Of a stretch of 43,553 nucleotides of DNA, positions 25,349-36,394 are shown one piece after another (the first letter of the stretch is position 1; each line of letters opens with the position of its first letter). The notes beneath the pieces are model-generated. The model saw only the letters and a program-made list of their open reading frames with translations, did not search any database and had not been told where the DNA came from. The position numbers were made by a program, and so were the translations under genes. The stretch is from CAYQMF01 sp964418595 (GTDB lineage Bacteria > Planctomycetota > UBA1135 > UBA2386), in the NCBI GenBank assembly GCA_964418595.1, contig CAYQMF010000045.1:1-43553 (forward strand). Reading direction: 5' to 3'.

Positions 25349-26826
25349 CTAGGTGTGGGCTACCGCGACCCGCTCATCGGTCGTCGCCTTCTGTTGCCCG
25401 CGTTGCTGGAGGGCCGCCGTGAGGGCATCCACGAGTCGGTCGAACCCGACGCTGTGCGAGGCCTTGCACAGGAGCCGATCGTGCGGCTGCAGGACTGCGA
25501 GGAGACGTTCGATGGCCTCGCCTTGATCGTGTGTGCGCAGGATGCGACCGGCTGCGAGGCCGGCCTGCTCCGCACCCGCCGCGATGCATGCCGCCCGGCT
25601 GCCGACCGTGACGAGGATGTCGATGTCGCGCGCCGCGACCTCCGCACCGAGTTCGGTGTGCAGGTCATCGCTGCGGGGGCCGAGCTCCTTCATCTCGCCG
25701 AACACGACGATGCGACGTCCGGATGCGGGCAGCCCCGCCATCGCCATGAGGGCCGCGCGGGCCGACGCCGGGTTCATGTTGTAGGTGTCGTCGAACACCT
25801 GCACGCCGTAGACCTCACGGCATTGCAGGCGGCGCGCCGTCACCGGCATGTCCGCCAGGGATGCCAGCACGAAGTCGAGGTTCACGCCCAGCTCCGTGGC
25901 GGCCGCGATCGTCATCAACGCGTTGCTGACGTTGTGCGAGCCCAGGAGCGGAATGGTCACCGCCCGCTCGCCCTGCAGCAGGAACGACGTGCCGAGCCCG
26001 TGTGACTTGATGTCGGTCGCAAACCAGTCGGCAGTCTGCCCGAGTCGGGTGCGCACGACCCGGCCCGCCACGGCCGGGACGAGGTGTGGGGCGGTGCTGG
26101 GATCGTCCCCGTTGAGGATCGCAACGCCCCCCGGAGCGAGCGACCGGAGCAGCATGGCCTTCTCCCGCGCCACGCCCTCGAGCGAGCCGAGGCCATCGAG
26201 ATGGGACTCCCCGATGCACGTCACGATGGCGAGGTCCGGCTGCGTGATGCGCGCCAACGCCTCGATCTCCCCCGGCGCGTTGGTACCGATCTCCACCACT
26301 GCAGCACGCGTGTCAGCACTGATCTGGAACAGAGTGAGCGGCACGCCGATCGAGTTGTTGAACGACTTGGGCGAGAACACGGTGGGCAACGCCTGCGACA
26401 GGACGCGGCCGAGCATGTTCTTCGTGCTGGTCTTGCCACACGAGCCAGTGATGCCGACCACGCGCACGCGCGAATGCAGCCGACGCCACTCGGCGGCGAG
26501 GCGGCCGAGCGCGGCGCGGGTGTCTCCGACCTGCACCACGAACCCGTTGCGCGGCAGGCTCGCCGCGGCGAGAGGGTGCATGACCACTGCGCCCGCGGCA
26601 CCGCGCGCCAAGGCGTTCGCGACGAACGCGTGACCGTCGACGCGCTCACCGGGCAGCGCGATGAAGCAATCCCCGGGACGTGCGTCGCGGCTGTCGGCGA
26701 TGAACCGACGAACGACGCCCGTCCCACCCTTGCGCGTGATCGAACCACCGGTCGCAGCAGCGATGCCGGCGGCAGTGGGGCGGAATGCGCCGGAACGAGG
26801 ACCACCAGTCGGAGCGGGCATCACCA

Positions 26827-26827
<1 letters not shown>
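25349..26827 (-). CDS. murF: UDP-MurNAc-tripeptide-D-Ala-D-Ala ligase MurF
   Basis: MurF adds D-Ala-D-Ala to the UDP-MurNAc-tripeptide. It has 492 residues from ATG 26827, which overlaps the murE stop as TGATG. Landmarks: RRFIADSRDARPGDCFIALP (N-terminal Mur domain), GITGSCGKTSTKNMLGRVL (P-loop, TSTK rather than TTTK), NNSIGVPLTLF, VEIGTNAPGEIEAL, GSHNVSNALMTIAAA and DDTYNMNPASARAAL, the last a MurF-specific motif, then FGEMKELG. Part of the coupled mur block. Confidence 0.97.
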
Positions 26828-28335
<1,508 letters not shown>

Positions 28336-28342
28336 CACCGCC

Positions 28343-30370
28343 CTACCTGTCGTTCGACGGAGTGACCGTTCTCCGTCCCGGATCGCGAGCGCTGACCTGC
28401 TGCGACCGGACCGCGCCCCCCTGTACGCCCGCGGTATCGAGGACACCGAGAGCACGAAGTAACAGGCGAGACGCGGCGAGCGCAGCATAGCGACCGCCGT
28501 AGAAACCTTCAGCACGGTCTTTCTGAAGGACGCAGAAAGCGACGAAGCGCGGCGTGGCCACGGGCGCGAAGCCCGCGAACGACGCCGTGCGATTGCGCGA
28601 GCCATCGGGCAGCGTGCGCACGGACGTGCCGGTCTTCCCGGCGATGACGCCAGGGGCGAAGCCGAGGCCCTCGATCATCTCCGCGACATGCCGGCCGGTC
28701 GCGCCATGCGCCTTGCTGACCACCCCTGCCATCGCGGCCTTGATCCGGTCGAGATCCTCCTCGCGCAGGAACGGTGGACGCGCGGCCGAGCCCGCGCGCT
28801 GCAAGGGTACCTGCACGCCGTCCCGTTCCACCGCCGCGAGCAGCCGCAGTTCGCGCGGCTGACGCGCGAGCAGGGTCATGTAGGCCCGCAGCATCTGCAC
28901 CGCGGTGACGGACGCCTCGTAGCCGAAGCACAGCGATGGACCCGTGTAGTGCCAGAACATCGTCGCACCGAGCGAGGGCAGATCACGCTTGCGCCCGCCG
29001 GCGAGTTCGCCCGGCAGCCCGAGCCCGGTCCGCGAACTGAGCTGGAACGTCTCGACGTAGTCGTCGAGGCCCTGCGGCCCGAGCCGCAGCCCGAGCTTGA
29101 CCGCTCCGACGTTGCTGCTCTGCACGATGACCTCGTGCGGCGTGACCACGCCGACGGCGTGGTCGTCGACGATGCGTCGACGCCGCTTCTGGTCCACCTG
29201 GCCAGGCGGGTCCACCCACCAGCCGCGACCCGGGGCACCCTCGGAGCAATCGATCCGCTCGTGGTCCCAGTCGACCCGGCCCTGTGCCAGCACCATCGAC
29301 AGCACCAGCGGCTTCACGCTGCTGCCCGGTTCGAACACGCTCTGGATGGGGGTGAAGGCCGCGGCACGCGGGTGGGCCCCCGCGACCCACGATCCCATGG
29401 CGAGGATGTCGCCCGTCTCGACGTCGGCCAGGACGAGCGCGCCCCAGTTGGGCTCCGTCTTGTACGTCGTCACGACGTCGGCCACGGCGTGCTCGAGCTC
29501 GGCCTGCGCCGCGGCCTGCAGATCGAGATCCAGGGTCGTGGTCACGGTCCCGGCCGCGACCGGCGTCGCCTCGTCCTCCTGCCAGTACCGGGTCTTGGAC
29601 GCGCCGCGCAGCAACGTGCGCTCGCCGGCCTGGCCGGCGCGAAGGCCGTCGATCGCCTCGATCCGTTGCCGCACCTCGTGTTGGCGGTCCCGCTCGGCGA
29701 TGAAGCCCACGGGACCGACGCAGGCCTCCCCACCCGGATAGACCCGCTCATAGGTCGTCTGGAAGTGCAGGTGCAACGGCCTCCATTCCCGTTCCGCGGT
29801 CAGTCGGGTCATGGCCAGGACCGCCGCCGTCGAACGCAGATCGTCGGCGACCAGGAAGTCGAGCTTGCGGCGGACGAGCGCCGGCCGGGTCTCGCGCGCC
29901 GGACGCAACTCGACCTCACTCTTCTCCTGGTTCTGAGCCGCCCGGGCCAGTCGACCCCGCAACACCTGCCGCGTGGCAGCCCGACGTTCCGTGCTCGGTG
30001 CCTCACCCGCGAGGACAGCGCTCGTCAGCTCGTCGGCGAGCAGATCCAGCCGGCGCTCCGCTGCCGCCGCCCCCGCCGCGGACTTCTCGAACGACAGGTA
30101 GTACTCGCCGCGGACCTCATGGCCTGGGACGTCCTCTGCCAGGACGCGACCGTGGCGATCCAGGATGCGCCCGCGCGGCGCGGCCTCGACGCGAGTCTCG
30201 TGCACGGTGCGAGCCACGAGCGCACGGCTGCTGGTCGCCGCCTCGACCTGCAGGCTGGTGAGCTTGTTGGCCACGACCGCAAGCAGGAGCACCACCAGCA
30301 GGAGCGCGACGGCCGCCCGGAGCGACTCCCCTCGTGCAATCGTCCCCTCGTCCATCGACTGTTCGCGCAT
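28343..30370 (-). CDS. ftsI: Class B penicillin-binding protein FtsI/PBP2-like
   Basis: A transpeptidase that crosslinks septal peptidoglycan. It has 675 residues from ATG 30370, longer than E. coli FtsI (588). After a short cytoplasmic start come one transmembrane helix (AAVALLLVVLLLAVVAN) and the class B N-terminal motif APRGRILDRHGRVLAEDVPG. The long pedestal (residues about 90-290) contains an extra Arg-rich helical insertion. The transpeptidase domain has FEPGSSVKPL with nucleophile Ser350, QSSNVGAVKL (SxN) and AGKTGTS (KTG). No PASTA domain is present. It lies 3 bp after the ftsL-like gene. Confidence 0.94.
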   Translation of the reverse strand: MREQSMDEGTIARGESLRAAVALLLVVLLLAVVANKLTSLQVEAATSSRALVARTVHETRVEAAPRGRILDRHGRVLAEDVPGHEVRGEYYLSFEKSAAGAAAAERRLDLLADELTSAVLAGEAPSTERRAATRQVLRGRLARAAQNQEKSEVELRPARETRPALVRRKLDFLVADDLRSTAAVLAMTRLTAEREWRPLHLHFQTTYERVYPGGEACVGPVGFIAERDRQHEVRQRIEAIDGLRAGQAGERTLLRGASKTRYWQEDEATPVAAGTVTTTLDLDLQAAAQAELEHAVADVVTTYKTEPNWGALVLADVETGDILAMGSWVAGAHPRAAAFTPIQSVFEPGSSVKPLVLSMVLAQGRVDWDHERIDCSEGAPGRGWWVDPPGQVDQKRRRRIVDDHAVGVVTPHEVIVQSSNVGAVKLGLRLGPQGLDDYVETFQLSSRTGLGLPGELAGGRKRDLPSLGATMFWHYTGPSLCFGYEASVTAVQMLRAYMTLLARQPRELRLLAAVERDGVQVPLQRAGSAARPPFLREEDLDRIKAAMAGVVSKAHGATGRHVAEMIEGLGFAPGVIAGKTGTSVRTLPDGSRNRTASFAGFAPVATPRFVAFCVLQKDRAEGFYGGRYAALAASRLLLRALGVLDTAGVQGGAVRSQQVSARDPGRRTVTPSNDR

Positions 30371-30373
30371 GTC

Positions 30374-30613
30374 TCATTCCTCCCGGTGCTCGCGGAGTTC
30401 GTCGGCGAGGGCGTCCCGAAGACGGGGCAGCGCGCACGCTGCCGCCAGCCCACGCGCTCGCTCCGCCGCTTCGTATTCCAGTGCGCGCAGTTCCAGCCGC
30501 ATCGCCTCGATCCGTACCCGGGCCCGCAAGCTGGCGATGCGTACGGACGCCGTGGTCACGCCGAGAGCAACCAGGGCACCGAACGCGAGCGCCGCACACG
30601 CGCGCGCGATCAT
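30374..30613 (-). CDS. ftsL: FtsL-like division protein
   Basis: A 79-residue bitopic protein: one transmembrane helix (CAALAFGALVALGVTTASV, residues 6-24) followed by a predicted coiled coil rich in Arg, Leu and Ala (IASLRARVRIEAMRLELRAL) and a charged end. Sequence conservation in FtsL is minimal; the call rests on size, topology and position between rsmH and ftsI. The ATG at 30613 shares ATGA with the rsmH stop. Much of the same frame upstream is shadow of rsmH. Confidence 0.75.
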   Translation of the reverse strand: MIARACAALAFGALVALGVTTASVRIASLRARVRIEAMRLELRALEYEAAERARGLAAACALPRLRDALADELREHREE

Positions 30614-31566
30614 GCGACCGCCTCCCGCTGCACGCCGTAGCGGAGCTTGGCGCTGCGCGCGCGAGGGTTCGCCGCGAGTTCGGCAGCGGAGCCGAGGATC
30701 GGCTTGCGCTCCGGCAGGTCGAAGTGCGCCCGGAGGAAGTGCTTCACGATGCGATCCTCGAGGCTGTGGAACGAGATCACCACGAGTCGACCGCCCGGAG
30801 CCAGGCAGGCCCGGGCCGCGGCGAGGCCACGCTCGAGCTCGCCGAGTTCGTCGTTGATCGCGATCCGGATGGCCTGGAACGTCCGGGTTGCCGGATGGAT
30901 GCGCGAGCGTCCGCGCGCCGGCACGCAGCGCGCCACGAGGTCTGCCAGCTCGCCGGTACGTTGCAAGGGGCGAAGCCGACGCGCGCCGACGATCGCGCGG
31001 GCGATGCGGCGCGCGAAGCGCTCCTCGCCGTACTCGAAGATCACCCGGCTCAGTTCGGCCTCTGGCACTCGCGCCAGCCACCGCACGGCGGTCTCGATGC
31101 GGTCATTGCCCTGATCCATGCGCATGTCGAGCGGGCCGTCCTGCAGGAACGAGAAGCCGCGCCCGGCCGTGTCCAGTTGGAGTGAGCTCACGCCCAGATC
31201 CAGCAGCACACGGTCGCACGATTCCTGCCCTTCCTGTCTCAACACGTCCTGCATCCCAGAAAACGAAGCGTGGTGCAGCGCGAAGGAAACCACGCCGCCG
31301 CCCTTGGAGACCGTCTCCTCCAAGGTGCGGCGTGCGTGCCCCAGAACGGCTGCGTCGCGGTCGATGCCGATCAACCTGCTCCCGGAACCCGCCGCCAACA
31401 GGATCCTGCTCGCGTGGCCACCTGCGCCGACCGTGCCGTCGACCACGACCTGACCGGGTCGTAGGTCGAGCGCCACGAGCGTCGACTCGACGAGTACCGG
31501 GCGGTGAACGCTGACCCGTTCACCGCCCGCTTCCTCGTGGGGCCCCGACTGGCTGTCACCTGGCAT
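30610..31566 (-). CDS. rsmH: 16S rRNA m4C1402 methyltransferase RsmH (MraW)
   Basis: RsmH N4-methylates C1402 in the 30S decoding centre. It has 318 residues from ATG 31566. Landmarks: VHRPVLVESTLVAL, DGTVGAGGHASRILLA (SAM motif I), GIDRDAAVLGHA, ALHHASFSGM, RVLLDLGVSSLQLDTAGRGF with SFLQDGPLDMRMD, the long helical insertion (residues about 150-215), then RTFQAIRIAINDELGELE and VISFHSLEDRIVKHF. It follows mraZ by 80 bp, in which I see no strong signal. Standard second gene of the dcw cluster. Confidence 0.97.
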   Translation of the reverse strand: MPGDSQSGPHEEAGGERVSVHRPVLVESTLVALDLRPGQVVVDGTVGAGGHASRILLAAGSGSRLIGIDRDAAVLGHARRTLEETVSKGGGVVSFALHHASFSGMQDVLRQEGQESCDRVLLDLGVSSLQLDTAGRGFSFLQDGPLDMRMDQGNDRIETAVRWLARVPEAELSRVIFEYGEERFARRIARAIVGARRLRPLQRTGELADLVARCVPARGRSRIHPATRTFQAIRIAINDELGELERGLAAARACLAPGGRLVVISFHSLEDRIVKHFLRAHFDLPERKPILGSAAELAANPRARSAKLRYGVQREAVA

Positions 31567-31646
31567 CGTCCTCGCTCCAACACCGCCCGGAGTGGAGTCG
31601 AGAACGTCGCGCGCGCACGGCTGACCGGCACGTGCACGCGTTGGCC

Positions 31647-32114
31647 TCAGATCGCGGGAGCTGCCGCTGATCGTTCGACCGGTTTGTCAAAGAACTCACG
31701 GAGTTTGCGCGCCTCGCCAAGAGCTGCGGCCCACCCCTGAGGGGTCCAGATCTCGATGCAGTTGCCCGTCCCCACGAGCACGACCTCGCCGTTGGCGGAG
31801 AGTCCGAGGAACGCTCGCAATGCCTCGTTGATCAGGATGCGGTTGCTGCGGTCGGGCTCGACGCGTTCCGCGTGCCCGAGCACCACCCTGCGCACCGCCC
31901 GCTGGTAGCTGTCGGCGATCGCCGTCGCCTGCAGGCGCTGCTCCGTCGCTTCCCAGGACGCGCGGTCCATGAGCAACAGGCAGCCGTCCAGGCCGGCGGT
32001 CAGGGTGAAGGAGGCCGCGTCCTTCGGCGGAATCTCGTCCATGAACCGCTTGGGGACGATCAAGCGGGACTTCTCGTCCAGCGTATGAGTCGAGGTCCCA
32101 AGGAAGCTGATCAT
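31647..32114 (-). CDS. mraZ: Transcriptional regulator MraZ
   Basis: MraZ is a ring-forming AbrB-like DNA-binding protein that regulates the dcw cluster. It has 155 residues from ATG 32114. Two tandem SpoVT-AbrB half domains are seen: MISFLGTSTHTLDEKSRLIV with PKRF (the DxKxR motif), and VEPDRSNRILINEALRAFLG with the second D-x-x-x-R-I motif. A helical C-terminus (AALGEARKLREFFDKPVERS) follows. It is the first gene of the cluster, and the upstream region has phased GTGG motifs fit for autoregulation. Confidence 0.95.
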   Translation of the reverse strand: MISFLGTSTHTLDEKSRLIVPKRFMDEIPPKDAASFTLTAGLDGCLLLMDRASWEATEQRLQATAIADSYQRAVRRVVLGHAERVEPDRSNRILINEALRAFLGLSANGEVVLVGTGNCIEIWTPQGWAAALGEARKLREFFDKPVERSAAAPAI

Positions 32115-32145
32115 GGGTGATTCGGCGCGACGGCCTCACAACGAC

Positions 32146-32193
32146 CGCCACTCTACCGCCCCTCAACTCCACTTCAATACCTTCGAGCCCCAC
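32146..32193 (-). promoter_or_regulatory. Candidate MraZ operator (phased GTGG motifs)
   Basis: On the minus strand, GTGGGG (32193-32188), GTGGAG (32172-32167), GGGGCG (32162-32157) and GTGGCG (32151-32146) start 21, 10 and 11 bp apart, all in helical phase and 32-80 bp before the mraZ ATG. MraZ proteins bind direct GTGG/TGGG repeats with about 10-bp spacing upstream of their own gene. Confidence 0.45.
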
Positions 32194-32310
32194 CAAACTG
32201 GCTGTCTGGTTACCCTCTGGCTCCACGATCCATCCCCTAGGGGTAAGCAGGAGTGACATCCACAACCAGCAGGGGATCGAGCCGCAGAGGTTCTGGGGCG
32301 AGGCAGCGCC

Positions 32311-32360
32311 AAAAAAACGCCGCCGGCCGCACCCGCGCAAGTCGGATGCGGCCGGCGGCG
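32311..32360 (-). terminator. Strong intrinsic terminator of the Ig-like protein gene
   Basis: In the minus sense, a perfect 14-bp stem (32360-32347 with 32331-32318) around a 15-base loop is followed by seven T (32317-32311). It begins 25 bp after the stop of the large secreted-protein gene and ends before the mraZ upstream region, so it separates that gene from the dcw cluster. Confidence 0.9.
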
Positions 32361-32385
32361 GCGGAGCCCGCGAACAAGGCGCAGG

Positions 32386-35300
32386 TCAGTTCTGCTCGAA
32401 CCGGTAGACCGTCGCGAAGGACTCGAGGCTGGGCGAGACCGGTGGCGAGGCATCGACGTTGTTCTTCATGATGAACCGCCAGTTCATGTAGCGCAGCTCG
32501 TTCGGCCGGAACGAGTCCGCCGGTCCGGCATAGCCCGCGAGGAACGCCGCGTCCGTCAGACGGTTCGGATCGTCGACGTAGTCTGTGACGTGCTCGTTGT
32601 AGGGATACGTCCAGAAGTTGCGCGCGACGTTGTTCACATTGAACTGATCCGAGTACTTCCGCATCCCGGCGTCGCCCGCCTTGCGGGGATCCAAGGGGAA
32701 GTTCAGATGGTCGGGCTTCACCTGGTTGCGGTTGCGCCAGAACAGGAAGTTGCAGTCGATCGCGACCCACGGCCGCGGGTCGACGATGCTCGCGCCTCGA
32801 TACTGCGGGATGATCTCGGTGCCGCCTGGCAGGGTGCTGAGCGCGGGCTCGAACAGGGTCTGGAACCGCGGCACCGTCCCCAGGGGCAGCACGTTGGCCG
32901 CGCCCGCGGGGTAGAAGGGTCCGAGGCGCGGGTCCTGGATAGGGAATGCCGGGTCCACGCGGTTGGGGTTCAGGATGTCGACGAAGCCGGCGGTCACGAC
33001 GGTCTGGCGCTTCAGGAAGTCGTACTGCGCCCAGTAGAACGTGTTGTCGCCGGAGGGCGTGGCCTGTCCGTTCGACGGGTTGATGCCACCCGAGGCAAGG
33101 CTCCAAGCCTGCGAGCCCGGGGCGACGATCCGCGTCTGGCCGTTGGCGACGCCGCCAGCGGAGTAGACGCGGAAGTTCGGGATCGAGGACGACGTGATCG
33201 CGAGGGCGACCTGCCAACCGTTCGCACCCGACGCAATGTAGCCGCGACCCACGGGCTGGTTGGCTTCATCCGGGTACATCTGGAAGTCGGCGAGCAGCGG
33301 AAGCGCGATCGGGGCGACGAGCCCCCCGGTGAGCGTCTCCTGCGTCTGCTTGTTGCGCACGTGGTAGTTGTTGGAGTTGATCCAGCGGCCGAAGTTGAAG
33401 CTCAGCGCGCCGTTCAACGTGCGCGTCACGAACCGCCCACCACCGCCCAGGAACGGCGAGATGATGTAGGGCTCCCACACGCGGGCCGACGAGTTGACGT
33501 CGGCGCTCAAGCCGGCGGCACCACCCTGGGCCAGGACCGTCTCGTCGCGCCACACGAAGTAGGGCTTCTCGAGGGGCGGCAGCGGGTGGAACCGGTTGAC
33601 GTTGTTGGGCTCGGTGAACGCCAGCGTCGCATCGATCACGACGTAGTGGTCGAGGTAGCCGACGTGCGGCGCTGGATTGTGCAGCGACCCGGCCTGCTCC
33701 GGCGCGCCACGCAGATCGAGGTTGTGCGCGAAGTTGCCCTGGAACCGCGTGGTGAGCCCGGAGTTGCCGATGGCATCCGGCAGGGAGCTGGACGCACCGA
33801 CGCAGTTCTCCGGCCGGTACTCGGAGTGTCCGAGGTATAGGCTCATGCGATCGAACTCGTCGAACACGATCGTGCTCGTCGTGTGCGGCGCCCAGTGGAC
33901 CTCCTCGACGTCGAGGTTGAAGTCGAAGGGATCGACGCGCGAGAGGTTGAGGTCGATCTCTCGCCACACCGTCATCAGACGGCAGCCATACGGGTTGAGC
34001 GGGTTCTGGATCGGCTGGCCGAAGATGGCCGTGGCGGAGTTCGCCGCCACCTGACCCTCGCCGGACATCTGTTCCGGGCACCAGCGCAGCTCCCCGTCCT
34101 GCGACGGCGGCGGCTGCTGGTTGAGGTTGTCGGCCACTTGCGAGATGCGCGCCGTCGGCCTCGCATGGATGCGCCCGTTGATGTAGTTCACCGCGCCGAA
34201 CAGGTCCTCCAGCGGGAAGGACTTCTCGTTCACCGCGCCGCCGGTCTGCCGGATCTCGTCGGCCATGAAGTACGAGGGGCTCATGTCCTCGTCCAGGGCG
34301 GCGAAGCGGCGCGCGATGTTCGCGACGCGGTTGTTCGGGAAGTAGGGCTGCCCGTTCAGCTCACGCACGTCGAGCGTGAAGCCAACCAGCATCGAATCCT
34401 GGATGCGACCGGCGTTGGCGAGGAAGTCCAGCTGGTTCCCGGCGAGGTCCTTGATCCCGTCGAGCCCGCCGATGATGTGCAGGTAGTAGGTGCGCAGGGC
34501 CTCGTTCTGCGGCTGGCGCAGCGTGTCGTCGAGATAGAACCCGAGCGGCGGCTGGAGGCGCACGGTGGTCTGCGAGCCGTCCTCATCGAAGCGCGTGCCG
34601 ACGACGAGGTGCGGCGTCATGAACTTGTTCCGGTCGAACGACGCGGGGTCCATGAGGCTGTCCGCCAGGTAGCGCTGGATCGCCATCTCCCCCTGCGGAC
34701 CGAACAGCGGCTTGGTCGCGAAGAAGAAGCTGTCCTGCGCGCGCACGGTGGTGAGATCGAGCGGCTTGCTGAACCGCACGATGGCGGCCGCGAACGGTGA
34801 GATGTTCTTCGTGGGATCGGAGCCGCCGTTCGCGTCGGGGATCGGCGACGGCGAGAATCGCACGAAGTACTGGGGGTCGTCGCTGCCGAGCCCACCGTCG
34901 TTGGACTCGAACTCGGTGATGAGCACGGACCGTGGCGCGTTCGCCCGCAGCCACGCCTCGCGTTCGACCCGATCGGCCGGGTAGCCCGGCATCTTCGCCG
35001 GGTTGACAGCGGTCAATGCCGCCTCACGCCGGACGAGCAGCAGGGTGTGCTTGTTGTCCGCTCGGTCCTGCGGATCGGCAACGACCTCCGTGATCGCGAG
35101 CAACGCCGCCGAGCCGTCGGCCGAGACCACGCGCACCGCGTCGCCAGCATCGATGCGGTGGTGGACCGTGTCCTTGTAGACGGTGAGCAACTGGGTGAAG
35201 GCATCGACTTCCTCCACGCGCTCCAGATACATCAGGATCTCGCCGACGATGCGCGGCGGGACCGGGTCGCGCCGGAAGCCCTTGGAGATCTCCGCCGAGT

Positions 35301-36264
35301 CGTCCAGCACGTTGCCCGACCGGAGGTCGCGGACGATGCTCGCCTGCGCGGCGTTGTTCTTGCCGGTCAGACCCGCCTCGAGGTCCCGCTTGATCCCGGG
35401 GATGGCAAGCGGACCCTCGGTCGCGATGGCGATGCGGATGTTCGCACCGATCTGGTTCGACGATGCCGGCAGCCCACCGGCCTGGTTGCGGACCTGCAGG
35501 CGCACGCCTTCCGAACCGAGCAACACCGGATCGAGGATCAGCTGCGAGCCGCGCGGCACGACCCGCACCGGGATGACCTCGAAGTCGCCAACAGGATTGG
35601 CGTCGTTCGGATCACCGACGATGCGCAGGATCTGGACGGCCTCCGAGTTCTTGATCCCCGTGATCCCGCTGCCATCCACCGTGTAGAAGAACGAATCGTC
35701 GATCCGCAGGTCGGCCGAGAAATTGAGCCGGATGGCCCCGTTGCGAGGCACGACCGTGAACGGGGTCTGGGTCGTGTCCTGGCCGAACCGTCCGGGTGTG
35801 ATCCGCCGCGTGCGCGTGTCGAGTGCATCGAACGCGCTCGCAAAGTCCTGGGTGCCGATCTCGCGCGTGATCAACAGCCGCGGCTGGAGGTTGTCGGGAT
35901 TGGCGGAGATGAAGTCGTAGAGGATCTCGTTGTCCCGCTTGTTCCGACTCGCCCCATCCCGCTCGTCGACGATGTCGGCGCCGATCAGCACGTCGCGCTG
36001 GTAGAGCGCGCTCGTGAAACCACCACCCGGCGCAGCGCGGAACCCGTACACGTCGACCAGCGCGCCATACTCGACCGAAACGAGCGAGGCGCCCGCGCCC
36101 GAGCCGACACCCGAGGGGCCGGTGCCGCCGTTGCTGCAGCCGGTCGTTGCGAACAGCCCGACGAACGCCAGCGAAGGGAGTACCAGCGACGCGAGTGCCA
36201 GCGACGCGAGCGCGGCGCGAACGGACGGGTGGAAGGAATCACTGCGAGTCAAAGCTTTGCCCAT
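32386..36264 (-). CDS. Large secreted or lipoprotein with Ig-like domains (1292 aa)
   Basis: Starts at ATG 36264: MGKALTRSDSFHPSVRAALA, a long hydrophobic stretch, then VGLFATTGCSNGGTGPSGVG. The Cys followed by a Gly/Ser linker suggests a lipoprotein, though the lipobox (ATTGC) is weak. Two Big_5-like (bacterial Ig-like) stretches are visible: NGAIRLNFSADLRIDDSFFY near residue 175 and AAIVRFSKPLDLTTVRAQDS near residue 490. The rest is Asn/Pro/aromatic-rich extracellular sequence without a known catalytic motif. Proteins of this build are typical of Planctomycetota-like genomes. It is monocistronic, ended by the terminator at 32311-32360. Function unknown; surface or envelope structural role likely. 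Confidence 0.78.
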   Translation of the reverse strand: MGKALTRSDSFHPSVRAALASLALASLVLPSLAFVGLFATTGCSNGGTGPSGVGSGAGASLVSVEYGALVDVYGFRAAPGGGFTSALYQRDVLIGADIVDERDGASRNKRDNEILYDFISANPDNLQPRLLITREIGTQDFASAFDALDTRTRRITPGRFGQDTTQTPFTVVPRNGAIRLNFSADLRIDDSFFYTVDGSGITGIKNSEAVQILRIVGDPNDANPVGDFEVIPVRVVPRGSQLILDPVLLGSEGVRLQVRNQAGGLPASSNQIGANIRIAIATEGPLAIPGIKRDLEAGLTGKNNAAQASIVRDLRSGNVLDDSAEISKGFRRDPVPPRIVGEILMYLERVEEVDAFTQLLTVYKDTVHHRIDAGDAVRVVSADGSAALLAITEVVADPQDRADNKHTLLLVRREAALTAVNPAKMPGYPADRVEREAWLRANAPRSVLITEFESNDGGLGSDDPQYFVRFSPSPIPDANGGSDPTKNISPFAAAIVRFSKPLDLTTVRAQDSFFFATKPLFGPQGEMAIQRYLADSLMDPASFDRNKFMTPHLVVGTRFDEDGSQTTVRLQPPLGFYLDDTLRQPQNEALRTYYLHIIGGLDGIKDLAGNQLDFLANAGRIQDSMLVGFTLDVRELNGQPYFPNNRVANIARRFAALDEDMSPSYFMADEIRQTGGAVNEKSFPLEDLFGAVNYINGRIHARPTARISQVADNLNQQPPPSQDGELRWCPEQMSGEGQVAANSATAIFGQPIQNPLNPYGCRLMTVWREIDLNLSRVDPFDFNLDVEEVHWAPHTTSTIVFDEFDRMSLYLGHSEYRPENCVGASSSLPDAIGNSGLTTRFQGNFAHNLDLRGAPEQAGSLHNPAPHVGYLDHYVVIDATLAFTEPNNVNRFHPLPPLEKPYFVWRDETVLAQGGAAGLSADVNSSARVWEPYIISPFLGGGGRFVTRTLNGALSFNFGRWINSNNYHVRNKQTQETLTGGLVAPIALPLLADFQMYPDEANQPVGRGYIASGANGWQVALAITSSSIPNFRVYSAGGVANGQTRIVAPGSQAWSLASGGINPSNGQATPSGDNTFYWAQYDFLKRQTVVTAGFVDILNPNRVDPAFPIQDPRLGPFYPAGAANVLPLGTVPRFQTLFEPALSTLPGGTEIIPQYRGASIVDPRPWVAIDCNFLFWRNRNQVKPDHLNFPLDPRKAGDAGMRKYSDQFNVNNVARNFWTYPYNEHVTDYVDDPNRLTDAAFLAGYAGPADSFRPNELRYMNWRFIMKNNVDASPPVSPSLESFATVYRFEQN

Positions 36265-36273
36265 GACTTTCGA

Positions 36274-36291
36274 GGCGACCCCGAGGTCGCC
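36274..36291 (-). promoter_or_regulatory. Hairpin at the ribosome-binding region of the large secreted protein
   Basis: Minus-strand GGCGACC (36291-36285), loop TCGG, GGTCGCC (36280-36274): a perfect 7-bp stem with a four-base loop ending 9 bases before the ATG at 36264. No Shine-Dalgarno is visible between stem and start. Confidence 0.55.
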
Positions 36292-36377
36292 GGCGGAGAG
36301 GGTAAGTCGTTGGTGGTCAGATCGTTCAGTCGGTCCGATGGGTTCGCGCGGCAACCCCGCCCCCGGCCCGACGACGT

Positions 36378-36394
36378 GGTCCCGGCCAGGGACC
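36378..36394 (-). promoter_or_regulatory. Leader hairpin, 6-bp stem
   Basis: GGTCCC (36378-36383) and GGGACC (36389-36394) around GGCCA, in the leader of the large secreted-protein gene. No T-tract follows. Confidence 0.35.

Noticed and set aside
32234..32243. CCCCTAGGGG palindrome upstream of mraZ
   Set aside because: A perfect 10-bp palindrome, but single, short and with no T-tract or repeated copy; no role can be supported.
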